From Gammaproteobacteria bacterium (lineage in GTDB: Bacteria > Pseudomonadota > Gammaproteobacteria > Pseudomonadales > Halieaceae), in contig JAUICG010000015.1 of NCBI GenBank assembly GCA_030427485.1, forward strand, positions 58,853-122,852: a stretch of DNA of 64,000 nt. Direction: 5' to 3'. Under the pieces are notes generated by a model. It was not told the origin of the DNA. It searched no databases and worked only from the letters and a program-made list of their open reading frames with translations. This document shows positions 16,832 to 24,659 of this stretch, in pieces (the stretch's first letter is position 1; every line of letters begins with the position of its first letter). Position numbers and translations under genes: made by a program.

Positions 16832-17398
16832 TTAAAAGATCAGCGCCATCGTCGGGCCGCTAATGATATCCCAGTCGATGATCACCTCGCGCCTGCAAAT
16901 GCGCAACTGTCCCTCGCCGTCCTTGAGAATGTCACGGCGGCTGCCCGTATACGTGACGTTCTCAGCGCCGTTGTGGCTGTAGAACATCTGGAAATTCGAA
17001 TAGGCACGATACTCGCCCCCGGCCAGCGGCTCAACTTCGACGTTGGCGATGAAGCGTCGCGTCCGCGGCGGCGGGCTCTCAGCCCAGGCGTTGCGTTTGA
17101 ACGGCCGGATGGTGCGCGCGAACGTTTCCAGATAGCCATCGTGGCGTAGCGGCGCACCGCGTCCGCCTTGCGCGCGTTCCAGTTCACTGTCAACGGACAG
17201 GAATTCCTCGGTGTCCTGTTTCTGGAAATCGGGCTGCGGCACATAGCGCGTCGGAATGCTGTACTCGATCGATTCATCCACCAGCGCGAACCACTGCTGA
17301 AAACGGCGTTCATCCAGCAGGCGCGCCTCCCGGTAATAGAACTGCTCGATCCGGGAAATCAGTTCGCTGTCGGCGGTCTTCGCACTCATCGCTGTCAT
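16832..17398 (-). CDS. Aromatic-ring-hydroxylating dioxygenase, beta subunit
   Basis: A 188-aa NTF2-like small subunit. Family features are the early IEQFYYREARLLDERRFQQW helix, the IEYSIPTRYVPQPD strand region, and the TRRFIANVEV and YTGSRRDILKD segments. Beta subunits are structural partners forming alpha3beta3 hexamers with the catalytic alpha subunit. Its start overlaps the alpha stop by 4 nt (ATGA), giving coupled synthesis. Length is typical. Confidence 0.94.
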   Translation of the reverse strand: MTAMSAKTADSELISRIEQFYYREARLLDERRFQQWFALVDESIEYSIPTRYVPQPDFQKQDTEEFLSVDSELERAQGGRGAPLRHDGYLETFARTIRPFKRNAWAESPPPRTRRFIANVEVEPLAGGEYRAYSNFQMFYSHNGAENVTYTGSRRDILKDGEGQLRICRREVIIDWDIISGPTMALIF

Positions 17399-18699
17399 GA
17401 TTGCGCTCCATTGAACATATCGGCACGCCAGCGCTGGTAAAAACTGCGCGCATAGTGCTCGTTGTAGCAGCGGCCGGACACGCCCGGCAGTTCCGGGTGC
17501 GGCGACTCCTCGCCCATCCCGAGCCCGTAGTAGTACGGCCGGTCGTTCAGGTAGCGGATATCCGAGCCCAGGAATTGCTGGCTCCAGGCGTAGGAGTCCT
17601 CCTGTTCGATGATGCCGGCCGGCCCGAAGCCGACCGTGTAGCCGGTGCGCAGCATCTGCCGGATATGGTCAGGTGCCTCGACAGGCGTCAGCCACCACGA
17701 CCAGTACTCGATCAGCCCGGGCGCGCGCGGGTGGCTGACGCGCAACGTGAACTGGCCCCACAGCAACGACAGGTTGGGGTAAATGCCGAGGGCCATGCCT
17801 TTTATCCGCGCCTGTTCGGGAGAGAGGCGCTCGGCGACCGTGCGCTCTACTTCCACCATATACTCGATCAGTTCCGGCGGCGCCGACGGATTGTGCGCGC
17901 CGCGCTCTGCGGGCGAGGAGTCGGACGGCAGATACCTGATCGCCGCGGCGTGCCCCGGCGAGGGGACGACGGTGATGCCGTGCTGCTCGATCTCCACATT
18001 CGACGGCGAATCGGGCGGCACGAGCGAGCCGTGCAGGAAGGCGGCGTGACCGATATCACCCAGCATGTTCTCCACCGGCAGCTTCCAGTTGCATTTGATC
18101 TGCCACTTGTGCGGCGGGCCGACGACTTCCAGCCCGCCGGGAAACCGGTCGAAGAACGCTTCCATATAGAACTTCTGGTCGCCGAGATAGGTGTCCAGCG
18201 GCTCGATGTCGGGGTCGAGGCTCGCGAAGATCAGGCCGAAAACGGATGCCACGCGCGGTACGCGTTTCAGGCTGAGGCGCTCCCTGTCGACAGACTCACC
18301 CAGCTTCTGCGCCTGCGGGATACCCACGAGTTCACCGGTGGGCTTGAACGCCCATGTGTGATAGGGACAGATGAAGCGCGCGGCATTGCCCTGGTCGACG
18401 CGACACACGCGCAGGCCGCGGTGCGGGCAGCTGTTCACGCTGACGGCCACTTTGCCGTCGGAGCCCTTCGCGACGATGACCGGCACCTCTCCCATATAGC
18501 TGGCGACGAAGTCTCCGGGTTTCCCGAGCTGGCTTTCGTGGGCGACATAGAGCCAGTTCCGCTCGAATATCCGCTGCTGTTCAAGGCGATATAGCGCTTC
18601 GCTGTTAAACACTTCGCGGCTGACGTAGCTGTAGTCGGGCGCGAGCAGTGATGCCTCGTCAAAGGCTACCTGGCTGCCCGCGGCTTGAAGACCGTTCAT
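17395..18699 (-). CDS. Rieske aromatic-ring-hydroxylating dioxygenase, alpha subunit
   Basis: A 434-aa catalytic subunit. The Rieske cluster ligands are CPHRG and CPYHTW, about 18 residues apart, and the mononuclear iron site is ENMLGDIGHAAFLH (Asn, Asp, His-x4-His). It pairs with the beta subunit encoded directly downstream. With SDR, SRPBCC and MDR genes following, the set resembles a dioxygenation and dehydrogenation module for an aromatic or terpenoid ring. Ferredoxin and reductase genes are missing from the operon. The MarR gene lies 94 nt upstream on the same strand. Confidence 0.94.
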   Translation of the reverse strand: MNGLQAAGSQVAFDEASLLAPDYSYVSREVFNSEALYRLEQQRIFERNWLYVAHESQLGKPGDFVASYMGEVPVIVAKGSDGKVAVSVNSCPHRGLRVCRVDQGNAARFICPYHTWAFKPTGELVGIPQAQKLGESVDRERLSLKRVPRVASVFGLIFASLDPDIEPLDTYLGDQKFYMEAFFDRFPGGLEVVGPPHKWQIKCNWKLPVENMLGDIGHAAFLHGSLVPPDSPSNVEIEQHGITVVPSPGHAAAIRYLPSDSSPAERGAHNPSAPPELIEYMVEVERTVAERLSPEQARIKGMALGIYPNLSLLWGQFTLRVSHPRAPGLIEYWSWWLTPVEAPDHIRQMLRTGYTVGFGPAGIIEQEDSYAWSQQFLGSDIRYLNDRPYYYGLGMGEESPHPELPGVSGRCYNEHYARSFYQRWRADMFNGAQS

Positions 18700-18793
18700 G
18701 TCGATTACTCCGCCTTTAGCGATCGTGTTGAGTGAATGAGGTTCTCCCCGTGCCCGCTGTGGCGGGCCGGGGTTGGTATTCTCCGGTGCTGCA

Positions 18794-19258
18794 TCACGTC
18801 CGACCCTCGCGGCTGGCCTGGTACGCTTCTATCAGGTCTCGCAAGTGCTTCAGTTCCCCGCTGATGCGCAGGCACATCTTTTCGTCCTTGTCCGTCAGCA
18901 GGGCTTCGACAATGTCCTGCAGCGCGTTGCCCAACTGCCTTTCGTACTTCAATCCCTCGGCTGTCGGCTCGAACAGGGACGATGCCTTGTGGTCGGGGTT
19001 CGCCAATCGGTTCAGCATCCCCAGTTCCTCCAGCCGATTGGCCACCCGCTGGATCACCTGCCGCGGATGCCCCAGGGCGCGTCCCATCTGGGATACGGTC
19101 ATCGGCGTGTCCGCCTCCGAGATCATGATCAGCACGAGCCGCTCCAGGCGGGACAGGGGCGTGCCCTCCATCGCTTCGGACAGGATGGCCTGTGCGCTGT
19201 CCTTCAGCCGGATGGATTCCTCGATCACGGCTACCAGTGGATTTTCTTTAATACTCAT
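18794..19258 (-). CDS. MarR-family transcriptional regulator
   Basis: A 154-aa MarR protein with the winged-helix core (MTVSQMGRALGHPRQVIQRVANRLEELGML, here quoted only in part: VSQMGRALGHPRQV) and the wing ending near FEPTAEG. The frame is open to 19315, but ATG at 19258 (MSIKENPL) fits the family better. It probably responds to an aromatic or hydrophobic acid and controls the downstream Rieske operon and perhaps the divergent MFS transporter. An 18-bp near-palindrome about 100 nt upstream is a likely binding site. Confidence 0.88.
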   Translation of the reverse strand: MSIKENPLVAVIEESIRLKDSAQAILSEAMEGTPLSRLERLVLIMISEADTPMTVSQMGRALGHPRQVIQRVANRLEELGMLNRLANPDHKASSLFEPTAEGLKYERQLGNALQDIVEALLTDKDEKMCLRISGELKHLRDLIEAYQASREGRT

Positions 19259-19341
19259 CTGAAACGATCGCACCCGCGCATCGGACACCCCCAAAAATCG
19301 TCGCCCACATCGCACCCCGGGAGGAACAGCGACCCGACTGC

Positions 19342-19383
19342 GAACATACGTTTTGTCACATATGTGTCAATATGGAACATACG
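19342..19383. promoter_or_regulatory. Putative MarR operator flanked by direct repeats
   Basis: TTGTCACATATGTGTCAA (19353-19370) is an 18-bp palindrome apart from one pair and centred on CACATATGTG. It is bracketed by a perfect 9-nt direct repeat, GAACATACG, at 19342-19350 and 19375-19383, 33 bp apart (three helical turns). It lies between the divergent MarR and MFS genes in a 500-nt intergenic region; the remainder of that region holds palindromic element copy A. Confidence 0.5.
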
Positions 19384-19468
19384 ATACAAAATACTGACGG
19401 GCTGTCAAGTAATCCTTTACCTGGCATGCGGGTATGGGTGCAGATTGAATTCGCTCAGTCCGAAGTCC

Positions 19469-19586
19469 GAGCCTGAGTGGTGTTGTTGCGGCCGGGACAC
19501 GCCAAAAAGCGCACATCCATGTGCAAGCTCGGGTGGCGACGTCCTGTCGCCACACGGTCCCGGCCGCAACAACACCACTCAGGCTC
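19469..19586 (+). repeat. Variable-arm palindromic element, copy A
   Basis: A perfect 30-nt inverted repeat (19469-19498 with 19557-19586) encloses a 58-nt core. The inner 5 nt of each arm (GGGAC/GTCCC) and the core are shared with copies at 24483 and 26326; the outer 25 nt are unique to this copy. The core contains three stems: CGC/GCG around CAAAAA (19500-19511), GCACAT/ATGTGC (19511-19524) and GTGGCGAC/GTCGCCAC (19533-19553). A further 11-nt inverted match (19439-19449 with 19603-19613) lies outside the arms. It stands between divergent genes, so it is not a terminator. No coding function is supported. Confidence 0.9.
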
Positions 19587-19758
19587 TCCTCGATCAACAA
19601 TTTTCAATCTGCAACACTACCGGCGTATGTTCAGGTTTGCCAAACGCTCCGGGATTCTCCTATGATCAATCGCGCAAAACTCGATTACAGGAATACCAAC
19701 AAGCGTGTTATCGCGGGGGTGGTACGGCGCCGCCGCAACAACGGGCAGAGACAATAAC

Positions 19759-21120
19759 ATGAACGAAACGTCAGTTACCCGGGCGGCACAGGGCTCTCCC
19801 AAGGCGCACGAGCTGGAAAAAACTCCGCCCCAGGCCTACTACGCACTGGGCGTTCTTCTCGCTGCCTACATCCTGTCGTTCATCGACCGCAACGTGATGG
19901 CGGTGCTGATCGGCCCGATCCGGCAGGACCTGGACATCTCGGACTTCCAGTACAGCCTCTTGCACGGCTTCGCGTTCTCGATGTTCTACATCGTCCTCGG
20001 CATCCCCATCGCGCGCCTGGCCGACCACGGCAACCGCAAGTGGATCGTCACCGTCGGTATATTTTTCTGGAGCATCATGTGCTGCCTGTGCGGGATGGCG
20101 CGCACCGTGGCGATGCTGTTCGTCGCGCGCATCGGCGTCGGCGTCGGCGAGGCGGCGCTGTCACCGCCGGCGTTCTCGATGCTGGCCGACCTGTTCCCGC
20201 CGGCGAAACAGGCGCGCGCGTTCGCTATTTACAGCCTTGGCGTGACGCTCGGCGGCGGACTCTCGGCCATCGTCGGCGGCTTCGTCTACCAGCATTTCTC
20301 TACGAGCGGCGGTGCGGTACTGCCACTGCTGGGCCATGTCAACGCGTGGCAGATGACATTCGTCGCCGTGGGCGCGCCGGGGCTCATCATCGTGTTGCTA
20401 CTGGCGTTCATCCGCGAGCCGGCGCGGCGCATGGACCGCGATATCGCCACCGATACCGGCTCCTCGCTGGCCGAGACCTGGCGCTACCTGAAGCTGCATA
20501 AACGTATCTATACCGGCGTGATCGGCGCCAACGCGATGCTCACCGTGATGACCTACGGCATGCTCGCCTGGTATATCGAGTTCCTGATTCGCACCTACGG
20601 CGTGGAGCGCGCAGACGCGGGGATGCAGTTCGGCCTGATCATCATCATCGCGGGCAGCCTCGGCGCGCTGGTGATCGGCTGGCTGGTGCAGCCGATGGTG
20701 CAGCGCGGCACCGTCGACGCGCCGGCGCGCATGCTGCTGATCGTCGCCGCGCTGGTGTTCCTCCCGGCGGTGCTCGGGCCGCTCAGCCCGAATCCGACTC
20801 TGGCGGTGGTGCTCGCCTGCGCAGTGATGTTCCTGCTGAGTGGCTTCTACGGCCCCGGCGTGACCGCGCTGCAGATGATCACACCGAACCGGATGAAGGC
20901 GCAGGTCAGCGCGCTGTCGCTGTTCTTCGCCAACCTGTTCGGGCTGGCGCTGGGGCCGACGATCGTCGCCAGCCTGACCGACTTCGTATTCGGCGACGAT
21001 GCGGCGCTGCGCTACTCGCTGGCGGTGCTGCCGCTGGTGCTGTGCCCGGCGGCGGCATTGCTCGCCTGGCAGGCACTGAAACCCTACCGGGCACTGGTGT
21101 CGCGGGGACCGGATACTTGA
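19759..21120 (+). CDS. Major facilitator superfamily transporter
   Basis: A 453-aa MFS permease with about 12 membrane segments starting at YALGVLLAAYILSFIDRN. The loop 2-3 signature is represented by ARLADHGNRKWIV. It resembles MFS members near aromatic or lipid catabolic genes that import organic acids. ATG at 19759 was chosen because the following residues are hydrophilic up to the first membrane helix; the ribosome site is weak. It is divergent from the MarR gene and followed after 75 nt by the SMP-30 gene. Transported substrate is unknown. Confidence 0.92.
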   Translation: MNETSVTRAAQGSPKAHELEKTPPQAYYALGVLLAAYILSFIDRNVMAVLIGPIRQDLDISDFQYSLLHGFAFSMFYIVLGIPIARLADHGNRKWIVTVGIFFWSIMCCLCGMARTVAMLFVARIGVGVGEAALSPPAFSMLADLFPPAKQARAFAIYSLGVTLGGGLSAIVGGFVYQHFSTSGGAVLPLLGHVNAWQMTFVAVGAPGLIIVLLLAFIREPARRMDRDIATDTGSSLAETWRYLKLHKRIYTGVIGANAMLTVMTYGMLAWYIEFLIRTYGVERADAGMQFGLIIIIAGSLGALVIGWLVQPMVQRGTVDAPARMLLIVAALVFLPAVLGPLSPNPTLAVVLACAVMFLLSGFYGPGVTALQMITPNRMKAQVSALSLFFANLFGLALGPTIVASLTDFVFGDDAALRYSLAVLPLVLCPAAALLAWQALKPYRALVSRGPDT

Positions 21121-21141
21121 TCGCCGATCGCGCAAACGGCG

Positions 21142-21180
21142 CTGCTGTCTCGCCACGCCCGGGGGTTGGCGAGACGGCAG
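21142..21180 (+). repeat. Intercistronic hairpin
   Basis: CTGCTGTCTCGCCA (21142-21155) pairs with TGGCGAGACGGCAG (21167-21180): 14 positions with one G/T wobble and an 11-nt loop. There is no T-run, so it is not an intrinsic terminator; it may stabilise the MFS transcript 3' end or tune the following gene. Confidence 0.6.
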
Positions 21181-21195
21181 GCCCCCGACCGCGCA

Positions 21196-22092
21196 ATGGC
21201 CGGTGCTATGGTTGACACCCCGATACACGCGCAACGTGTTCTCGATGCGGGCAATCACCTCGGCGAAACGCCACTGTGGTCCGCCGCGGAGCGGGCGCTG
21301 TACTGGATCAACTGCGAGAACCCGCCGCAAATTCACCGCTGGCGGCCGGCGGACGGCCGGCACAGTGTGTGGCCAATGCCGGAGCGGGTCGGCGGCATCG
21401 CGCTGCGGCGCAACGGCAACCTGCTGGTGGTGCTCGCGCGCGGCATCCACGACTTCGACCCCGGGACCGGCACACTGACGCCGCGCATCGACTCGCCGCT
21501 CCCGGCGCATGTCTCCCTGCATGAATGCCAGTGCGACCGCCAGGGGCGGCTGTGGGTGGGCGGATACGACCACAACTTCACGCCCACCACGCGCGACGCG
21601 AAGGATGCGGCGCTGCTGCGCCTGGACGGCGATAAACTCACGGTTGTCGTGCGCGACATCAGCGTGGCCAACGGTCTCGCCATCAGTCCCGACGGCACCC
21701 GCCTGTACTTCGCCGACGCCCCGACCCGTCGCATCGACCGTTACGAGCTCGACCCCGCGAGCGGCCGGCTCTCAGGCCGCAACACGTTCGGGGCGTTATC
21801 CCCCGGCGAGGGATTCATCGACGGCGCGACGGTGGATGCCGAGGGCGGGTACTGGCTGGCCAACGTCGGCGCCGCTGCGCTGCGGCGTTACCTGCCCGAT
21901 GGCACGTTACAACGCCAAGTGCCGCTCCCGGTGTCCAACCCCACCAACCTGACATTTGGCGGCGCGGAGCTCGATACGCTCTACGTCACCACCACACGAC
22001 TGCCGCTCGGCGCGAACCACGCCGCCAATGGCGGTGTGTATGCCCTCAAACCCGGCATCGCCGGTTCGCCCGAGCCGTTCGTCGCGGACTGA
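21196..22092 (+). CDS. SMP-30/gluconolactonase family protein
   Basis: A 298-aa six-bladed beta-propeller of the SMP-30/gluconolactonase/LRE group, which hydrolyses lactones using a divalent metal. Metal-site landmarks are the Glu in LGETPLW near the N-terminus, Asn in VANGLAISPDG, and Asp in FIDGATVDAEGGYWLANV. Start is uncertain: ATG at 21196 or 21208, neither with a good ribosome site; the conserved part begins soon after the second. It follows the MFS gene and is convergent with the HupE-like pair. Lactone opening in a catabolic route or a luciferin-regenerating-like role are both possible. Confidence 0.88.
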   Translation: MAGAMVDTPIHAQRVLDAGNHLGETPLWSAAERALYWINCENPPQIHRWRPADGRHSVWPMPERVGGIALRRNGNLLVVLARGIHDFDPGTGTLTPRIDSPLPAHVSLHECQCDRQGRLWVGGYDHNFTPTTRDAKDAALLRLDGDKLTVVVRDISVANGLAISPDGTRLYFADAPTRRIDRYELDPASGRLSGRNTFGALSPGEGFIDGATVDAEGGYWLANVGAAALRRYLPDGTLQRQVPLPVSNPTNLTFGGAELDTLYVTTTRLPLGANHAANGGVYALKPGIAGSPEPFVAD

Positions 22093-22148
22093 AACGGGAT
22101 TGCACCGGCGAATTCAAGGGGCGCATCCCCTGCACGGCACGAACCAAC

Positions 22149-22745
22149 CTAGGCCATCGGTCGCAAGGCCAGCGCCAGTACCAGCGCACCGCTGGCGGCC
22201 GTCCACGCGCCGACTACCCGCAGGGCCAGGCGCTGCCAGTGCCGCTGCGCCAGTTCCGCGAGCCCCGCAATCACAATCAACAACAGCGCCGCGCCCAGCC
22301 AGCAACCGCACAGCGCGGCGAACGTCTCCTGACGGTTCAGGCCGCTGACGCCGGAGTCCATGCCGATCAACAGGGCCAGCACGGCGCCGAGTAACGCCAG
22401 CAGGGGCGCCGGAAGCGGGGTTTGCAGCGCGACCAGCAGGCCGCACGCTATCGCCAGCGCCACCAGCACCGTCTCGTAAGGGATGGCGGGCTGTACTTCA
22501 AACCCCGCCAGGAACAGCCCCGGTATTAGCGCGAGCAGGAACGCCGGATAGGCAAAGCGCATCGCCCGCAGGCCGCACTGGCCCACCAGCAGGCTGAACA
22601 CCAGCAGCGCCAGCGCATGCGGCAAGACCAGCAGCGGATGCAGTATGCCGCCGTAGAACTCGCCGATGCCCTCTATAGGGCTATGTGCGAGGGCACCACC
22701 CGGCAGGGCACAGAGCGCGACCGCGGCAGCGAGAGAGCGCCGCAC
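22149..22745 (-). CDS. HupE/UreJ-like membrane protein (divergent)
   Basis: A 198-aa inner-membrane protein. A signal peptide ends near GGALAHSP, then HPLLVLPHALALLVFSLLVG (helix) and four or five more hydrophobic helices follow. His residues near the first helix resemble the HPxxGxDH metal motif of HupE/UreJ proteins, but only in degenerate form. The start is GTG directly after the TGA of the upstream HupE gene. Known HupE/UreJ proteins move nickel or cobalt. No hydrogenase, urease or cobalamin gene is nearby, so the metal is uncertain. Confidence 0.78.
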   Translation of the reverse strand: MRRSLAAAVALCALPGGALAHSPIEGIGEFYGGILHPLLVLPHALALLVFSLLVGQCGLRAMRFAYPAFLLALIPGLFLAGFEVQPAIPYETVLVALAIACGLLVALQTPLPAPLLALLGAVLALLIGMDSGVSGLNRQETFAALCGCWLGAALLLIVIAGLAELAQRHWQRLALRVVGAWTAASGALVLALALRPMA

Positions 22746-23330
22746 TCAGACGGCGCGCAGCAGGAACAACGCGCCCGCCAGGGCGATAATGGCGCCGCCG
22801 GCCCGCACCACGGCGCGGCCTGCCTGCCAGCGGCTGAGCAGGCTGATAAGGATGCCGCACAGGTGCAGTAACCCGGTGGCGAGCACGAAGCCGATACTGA
22901 ACGCGAGCGGGTTGGCGGATTCAGGAAGTTCGGTGCCGTGCGCGTGCCCGTGAAAAATCGCGAACACACCCACTATCACCGCCGCCAGCCACAGCGGCGG
23001 GCGCGCGGAAAAAAGCACCATGCAGCCGAGCACCAGCGCTGACAGCGCAATGCCGAGTTCCACCCCCGGCAGGGACACGCCGATCACACCCAGCACGCCG
23101 CCCAACGCCATCACCAGCGGGAAGACGATCGGCAGCGACCAGACCGCCGGACTCCCCAGCACCGCGCCCCACAGGCCCACGGCGACCATCGCGGCAACGT
23201 GATCCCAGCCGAGGATCGGGTGCATGAAGCCGCTGGTGAACCCACCGGCAAGTCCCGCGCCCTCGTGCGCATTGACGCCCACAGCGGGGACGAGCAGCAG
23301 AGTTACCAACACCAGGCGGCTTACATTCAT
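22746..23330 (-). CDS. HupE/UreJ family metal permease
   Basis: A 194-aa HupE/UreJ protein with a signal peptide ending at VGVNAHE, the family motif HPILGWDHVAAMVAVGLW in the first helix, and the second motif FAIFHGHAHGTELP in a later helix. Six membrane helices in total are expected. These motifs bind Ni or Co during permeation. RBS AGGAA lies about 10 nt before ATG. It forms a two-gene operon with the divergent HupE-like protein downstream, an arrangement suggesting a two-subunit or sequential transporter. Confidence 0.92.
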   Translation of the reverse strand: MNVSRLVLVTLLLVPAVGVNAHEGAGLAGGFTSGFMHPILGWDHVAAMVAVGLWGAVLGSPAVWSLPIVFPLVMALGGVLGVIGVSLPGVELGIALSALVLGCMVLFSARPPLWLAAVIVGVFAIFHGHAHGTELPESANPLAFSIGFVLATGLLHLCGILISLLSRWQAGRAVVRAGGAIIALAGALFLLRAV

Positions 23331-23413
23331 AAACGTGTTTCCTACAGGTCCGTCGTAACGCCCAGCCTACCACACCCGCAACCGGTATATACCCCCGTAA
23401 CGCGTCCGCGCAG

Positions 23414-24283
23414 TCACCGCGATGGTGGAGGCGCTATTCCCAACACGCGCGCCGCGTTGTCGCGCAGGAACTTCGGCCACACCTCGTCCTTGAACGGCAC
23501 GTCGTCCATTTCGCGGAAGATGCGCGAGAGTTCGAGCCCGGCCGGGAAATAACCGGCGTAGATCACCTTGTCCGCACCGCGCGAGTTGGCGAACTTGATG
23601 ATCGCCTCAGGCCAGTACTTCGGCGCGAACGCGGAGGTGGAGTAGTACAGGTTCGGCCATTTCAGCATCAGCTTTACCGCGAGGTCCTCCCACGGCTCTG
23701 CGCCATGGCGCATTACCACCTTCAACTCGGGAAAGTCGTAGCACACCTCGTCGAAGTGGCCCGGCCACTGCGGCATCATCGGCACGCGCGGGCCTGGCAC
23801 GCCGGTGGTGCAGAACACCGCGAGATCGAGTTCGATGCACTTCGAATATACCGGGTACCAGTGCTTGTCGTTGATCGGCACGGCCGGCTTGAGCCCCGAG
23901 GGGAACATCGAAATACCGCGGATACCGTATTCGTCCTTCGCTTCCTGGATCGCGCGCACTGCATCCATCATGCCCAGGTTGGCGTCAACAGGCAGCAGGC
24001 TGACGAACCGGTCGGGGTAACGCCTGAGCGCCTCTGGCGTGCGATCGTCCGAGAGGTGGATCACGCCGATGCCGACATTGTGCTTGTCCATCTCCCGCAC
24101 AGTCTCGTCAATGGCGTCGAGCCGGCTTGCGGCGCTCGCCAGTTCCTGTGGAATATCCTTGAACATGTATTCCGCCGGGTGGCGCTTCCAGGTGTCGCGC
24201 GCACCGGGCACCCGGCCGCCGTGTTCCAGGTCGCGAAAGCCGATCAGCGTGTCGATCGCGGCAATGTCTCGGGGTCGTGTCAT
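23414..24283 (-). CDS. Amidohydrolase-2 family (ACMSD-like) protein without the N-terminal HxH
   Basis: A 289-aa TIM-barrel protein of the amidohydrolase_2/ACMSD superfamily: a conserved GIRGISMFPSG segment, a long region ending VVMRHGAEPWED where the metal His would lie, and a C-terminal RDNAARVLGI tail typical of this family. The usual DxHxH metal motif at the N-terminus is replaced by AAIDTLIGF. A working metal centre therefore looks doubtful or altered. It is divergent from the acyl-CoA ligase. Related genes sit in steroid and terpenoid degradation clusters, where their role is poorly defined. Confidence 0.85.
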   Translation of the reverse strand: MTRPRDIAAIDTLIGFRDLEHGGRVPGARDTWKRHPAEYMFKDIPQELASAASRLDAIDETVREMDKHNVGIGVIHLSDDRTPEALRRYPDRFVSLLPVDANLGMMDAVRAIQEAKDEYGIRGISMFPSGLKPAVPINDKHWYPVYSKCIELDLAVFCTTGVPGPRVPMMPQWPGHFDEVCYDFPELKVVMRHGAEPWEDLAVKLMLKWPNLYYSTSAFAPKYWPEAIIKFANSRGADKVIYAGYFPAGLELSRIFREMDDVPFKDEVWPKFLRDNAARVLGIAPPPSR

Positions 24284-24319
24284 GGTGCTTGATTCCTGGC
24301 CGGGTGAGCGGGTGCTGCG

Positions 24320-24348
24320 TTGACTATTATTGTCAAATTGTCAATTAT
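24320..24348. promoter_or_regulatory. Possible promoter/operator of the divergent amidohydrolase and ligase genes
   Basis: An AT-rich island in GC-rich surroundings. On the plus strand TTGACT (24320-24325), 17 nt, AATTAT (24343-24348) could be a promoter. TTGTCAA occurs twice in tandem (24330-24336 and 24338-24344), and AATTGTCAATT is a short palindrome. Repressor binding is plausible. The intergenic region 24284-24659 otherwise holds palindromic element copy B. Confidence 0.35.
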
Positions 24349-24482
24349 AGCAAGCTGCGCTCAAGTTCCGGAGCTGAAGTAATCTGATCACTCGGCGTCT
24401 GCATTGAGTGACATCGCGTCACCCCGACTGCGATAGCGCGCCAGGCGGGCCCCATGAAAGCTACGGTGTCGCGCAGTGCCGG

Positions 24483-24602
24483 GGAGTCTGTGGCAGAGGC
24501 GTATCACTGGGACACGCCAAAAAGCGCACGTCCATGTGCAGGCTCGCGTGGCGACGTCCTGTCGCCACACGGTCCCAGTGATACGCCTCTGCCACAGACT
24601 CC
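24483..24602 (+). repeat. Variable-arm palindromic element, copy B
   Basis: A perfect 31-nt inverted repeat (24483-24513 with 24572-24602) encloses a 58-nt core that differs from copy A at only 3 positions. The outer 26 nt of the arms bear no resemblance to those of copies A or C. One core change (A to G in GCACGTCCATGTGC) converts an A-T pair to a G-T wobble, keeping the stem. It lies between divergent genes, 58 nt before the ligase start codon. Confidence 0.9.
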
Positions 24603-24659
24603 TGCCATTGAGCAGCTACTAATCGATCCAATAGAGAAAAGCGAGGTCTCAAACACATA

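Noticed and set aside
19477..19665. Short open frames inside palindromic element A, and similar ones in B and C
   Set aside because: They translate through the inverted repeat, differ in frame, and have no start context; similar peptides arise only because the DNA core is repeated.
20398..21573. Minus-strand open frame (391 aa) over the MFS and SMP-30 genes
   Set aside because: Composition is Arg/His/Gln-rich without motifs and it spans two well-supported plus-strand genes and their hairpin.
22118..22132. GGGG-CGCAT-CCCC hairpin between the convergent SMP-30 and HupE-like genes as a terminator
   Set aside because: The stem is only about five pairs and no T-run follows on either strand.
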